Positions 62,016-64,000 of a stretch of DNA of 64,000 nt are shown here, one piece after another. Each line of letters starts with the position of its first letter. The first letter of the stretch is position 1. A program made the position numbers and the translations under genes. Source of the DNA: an uncultured Duncaniella sp. (GTDB lineage Bacteria; Bacteroidota; Bacteroidia; Bacteroidales; Muribaculaceae); NCBI GenBank assembly GCA_910587515.1, contig CAJULW010000017.1:89498-153497 (forward strand), in the 5' to 3' direction. The notes under the pieces are model-generated. The model saw nothing but the letters and a program-made list of their open reading frames with translations. It did no database searches and had not been told where the DNA came from.

Positions 62016-63680
62016 ATGAAAAAAACATTAAGACTATTTTTGCTTGCCGTTGCGGGCGTGTCATGCTTTGGCGCTGTCGCGGAGATTCCCGCCGGTTATT
62101 ATTCGCGTCTTGACGGCAAGACCGGTGCTGAGCTTAAAACGGCTGTACATGAGGTCATAAATCCTCATACGAAAGTTTCGAGCTACAGCGCGTTGCCACA
62201 GTATTTCCAGGAGACCGACAGATATCCGGATTCACGACAATGGTGGGATATGTACTCGAACGTGGCCCGCTATATCCCGTCATTTTCCGGATTGAACCGC
62301 GAGCATGCCATGCCTAAAAGCTGGTGGAAGCTGAATGGAAGCGTAGAGTATACACCCGCCTATACCGACCTTAATCATCTTTATCCATCTGACGGTCCTG
62401 CCAATCAGGCTAAGAGCAATTATCCTCTCGGGATCACCGGACCGAATCCGAAATTCGACAACGGAGTGAGCAAAATCGGTTATCCGGTCTCAGGTCAGGG
62501 TGGAGGCGCGCAGTTTGTCTATGAGCCGGCTGACGAGTATAAGGGCGATTTCGCGCGTACATATTTTTATATGGTGACTTGTTATCAGAATCTGACATGG
62601 GCCAACCATTGGATGTTGCAACAGAACGATTGGCCGACTCTCAACGACTGGTCGCTCAATCTTCTCCTCGATTGGCACAGGCGCGATCCTGTGAGCCAGA
62701 AAGAGAAAGACAGAAATGAAGTCGTATATGGCTTTCAGAACAACCGCAACCCCTTTATCGACTATCAGGATCTTGCGGAGTATATATGGGGTACTAAAGT
62801 AGGCGAGCCTTTCAAGCCCGGTTCTTCGACGGATCCGGTCGGTGATCCCACTCTGATCACACCGACTAAAGATATGTCGCTTGATTTCGGTCAGGTCGCT
62901 GTGGGCAAAAGCGTCACCTCGCTGCTCTATTTCAAGGGTGAGAACCTTACCAAGAGCCTTTCGTTGTCGCTTGGCGGTGACGATAGGAAAATGTTCGCGA
63001 TATCCGACCGTTCGATAGGTGCGCAGTTGATAAATTCGTCATCTGGCTACTATCTTCAGGTAACCTATACTCCGACAGAGACCGGTGAACATAATGCCCG
63101 CATACTAATCTACGACGGTGGTCTGCCTGGAACGGGCATATATGTATGGTTTCGCGGAGAGGCTTTCCCGACACCTACCCTCAGCAAACTTACGGCCTAT
63201 GAGGCTTCCGACGTAACGTCAGATTCATATAAAGCCACATGGTCTGAGTCGCCCGAAGTCGTCGATTTTTATCTTTTGACGCGCCAGCGGTGGATAAATG
63301 GAGTGATGACGGAGGAGACTATCGAATGTGACGAGAACTGGGCCGTGCTCGATCAATTCGATGCAAGCGACAACGAAAGCTATTATGTACAGAGCAGTCG
63401 TCTTGGTTATCTGTCCGATCCGTCCAATACTATTTATGTGGGTCATTCCGGAATTTCGGGTGTTGATGAGGATTGCCCGTTGACGGTCGAGAGTTATCCC
63501 GGGACTGTCCGCTTCCGCTGCGCGGGAGTGCATACCGGCGGACGCGTTTACGACACTACCGGGCGTGTTGTGAAAACGCTGCCGGAAATAGAAGACGGAA
63601 TGGAGATATCACTGCCTTACGGTATATATATGATCGTTACGGCCGAACATCCATCGCCTGTCAAGATCATAGCGAGATAA
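62016..63680 (+). CDS. Secreted endonuclease I family protein with a C-terminal sorting-like domain
   Basis: 554 residues with a signal peptide (about 1-22, FGAVAEIP). The EndA/endonuclease I core is at about 90-260: LNREHAMPKSWW and TDLNHLYPSDGPANQAKSNYPLG carry the metal- and His-containing motifs. After it, around residue 285, a beta-sandwich (DMSLDFGQVAVGKSVTSLLYFKGENL) of the HYDIN/choice-of-anchor kind. The last 75 residues (RVYDTTGRVVKTLPE... LPYGIYMIV) look like a type A C-terminal sorting domain for type IX secretion. Likely an extracellular DNase or RNase. A terminator follows at 63711-63743. Confidence 0.9.
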   Translation: MKKTLRLFLLAVAGVSCFGAVAEIPAGYYSRLDGKTGAELKTAVHEVINPHTKVSSYSALPQYFQETDRYPDSRQWWDMYSNVARYIPSFSGLNREHAMPKSWWKLNGSVEYTPAYTDLNHLYPSDGPANQAKSNYPLGITGPNPKFDNGVSKIGYPVSGQGGGAQFVYEPADEYKGDFARTYFYMVTCYQNLTWANHWMLQQNDWPTLNDWSLNLLLDWHRRDPVSQKEKDRNEVVYGFQNNRNPFIDYQDLAEYIWGTKVGEPFKPGSSTDPVGDPTLITPTKDMSLDFGQVAVGKSVTSLLYFKGENLTKSLSLSLGGDDRKMFAISDRSIGAQLINSSSGYYLQVTYTPTETGEHNARILIYDGGLPGTGIYVWFRGEAFPTPTLSKLTAYEASDVTSDSYKATWSESPEVVDFYLLTRQRWINGVMTEETIECDENWAVLDQFDASDNESYYVQSSRLGYLSDPSNTIYVGHSGISGVDEDCPLTVESYPGTVRFRCAGVHTGGRVYDTTGRVVKTLPEIEDGMEISLPYGIYMIVTAEHPSPVKIIAR

Positions 63681-63710
63681 TGGTTTGAATCACAAAATGT
63701 AATAATAAAC

Positions 63711-63743
63711 AAAAACGGAACGCAGCCGATGCGTTCCGTTTTT
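63711..63743 (+). terminator. Terminator after the endonuclease gene
   Basis: A 14-bp perfect inverted repeat (63711-63724 with 63730-63743) with a 5-nt loop, beginning with A5 and ending in a T run. Confidence 0.85.
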
Positions 63744-63809
63744 GTTTTGCATTTTGGTTTTTATCTCGGATGGCCCATGTTATGGGGTGAATTAAATCAA
63801 GATACACGT

Positions 63810-63857
63810 AAAAAGACACAGAGATAAAAACATCCGCTTTTATCTCCGTGTCTTTTT
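63810..63857 (-). terminator. Terminator of the tRNA-Asn transcript
   Basis: A 20-bp inverted repeat with one mismatch (63810-63829 with 63838-63857) just downstream of the minus-strand tRNA, ending in a T run on that strand. Confidence 0.75.
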
Positions 63858-63864
63858 CTCTTTG

Positions 63865-63938
63865 CGCTTCAGGATGGGCTTGAACCAACGACCCCCTGAT
63901 TAACAGTCAGGTGCTCTAACCAACTGAGCTACTGAAGC
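63865..63938 (-). tRNA. tRNA-Asn (anticodon GTT)
   Basis: On the minus strand the acceptor stem GCTTCAG pairs with CTGAAGC, the D arm has TAGCTCAGTTGGTTAGAGC, the anticodon stem CCTGA/TCAGG closes the loop CTGTTAA with anticodon GTT, and the T arm has GGTTCAAGCCC. The discriminator is G and CCA is not encoded. Confidence 0.95.
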
Positions 63939-63972
63939 AATGAGTTTCTAATATATGTGTTTTTTTTGATCG

Positions 63973-64000
63973 CGCTTCAGGATGGGCTTGAACCAACGAC
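63973..64000 (-). tRNA. tRNA-Asn, second copy (3' part, cut by window edge)
   Basis: The last bases repeat the 3' part of the first tRNA-Asn exactly (T arm and acceptor strand). The anticodon part is outside the window, so the identity is inferred from that match and from tandem placement. Confidence 0.7.

Noticed and set aside
1..64000. Mobile elements, prophage, toxin-antitoxin or restriction genes
   Set aside because: I looked for transposase, integrase, phage and defence motifs and saw none.

Overview
The window is a contiguous piece of a Bacteroidales chromosome, most plausibly from a gut or oral Muribaculaceae- or Bacteroidaceae-like bacterium (inference). Supporting signs are the Bacteroidetes promoter pattern (TTTG or TTG, 19-20 nt, then TAnnTTTG) ahead of many genes, a SusC/SusD pair, several TonB-dependent outer-membrane proteins, a division and cell-wall cluster in the Bacteroidetes order, a PorZ-like type IX secretion protein and BspA-type leucine-rich repeats. 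No insertion sequence, prophage, CRISPR array or rRNA was seen; this is mainly core chromosome with small accessory islands.

Layout: 1-3.4 kb holds a secreted protein cut by the window edge, a DUF3078 outer-membrane protein and a FadL-type porin. 3.6-7.4 kb is pyrG-yidC, divergent from a HAD phosphatase and ribF (7.5-9.1 kb). 9.3-12.3 kb is a large outer-membrane barrel. 12.4-19.5 kb reads as one seven-gene minus-strand operon (Na/Pi transporter, DUF389 protein, glycosyltransferase, SDR, small membrane protein, aroQ, O-methyltransferase), followed by a HIT hydrolase and the divergent panB. 21.1-28.0 kb is a small polysaccharide-utilisation locus: SusC, SusD and a PL1-like pectate lyase.

28.2-43.9 kb is the division/cell-wall cluster on the minus strand, in transcription order rsmH-ftsL-ftsI-murE-mraY-murD-ftsW-murG-murC-ftsQ-ftsA-ftsZ. 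It lacks mraZ and closes with a 32-bp perfect hairpin. The divergent plus-strand run is rdgB, porZ-like, a conserved unknown and manA (44.2-48.8 kb). 48.9-53.9 kb carries a frameshifted lipoprotein, a TonB-dependent receptor and a GH140/DUF4038-type hydrolase. From 54.1 kb the plus strand has a DUF2795 protein, a three-gene glycan cassette (acyltransferase, glycosyltransferase, UDP-galactopyranose-mutase-like flavoprotein), sufE, a secreted LRR protein, trmB, mrp and a secreted endonuclease I. Two tRNA-Asn copies, the second cut by the edge, close the window.

Themes: (i) peptidoglycan synthesis and division; (ii) pectin-type glycan capture and degradation (PL1 with SusCD, GH140-like enzyme); (iii) type IX secretion, with PorZ and two candidate cargo proteins bearing C-terminal sorting-like domains. 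The observations most worth checking are a G8 tract in the expected -33 position of the susC promoter, a promoter in the end of the HIT gene that fires straight into a 25-bp perfect hairpin, a one-base frameshift in a surface lipoprotein, and a covarying hairpin element present twice.
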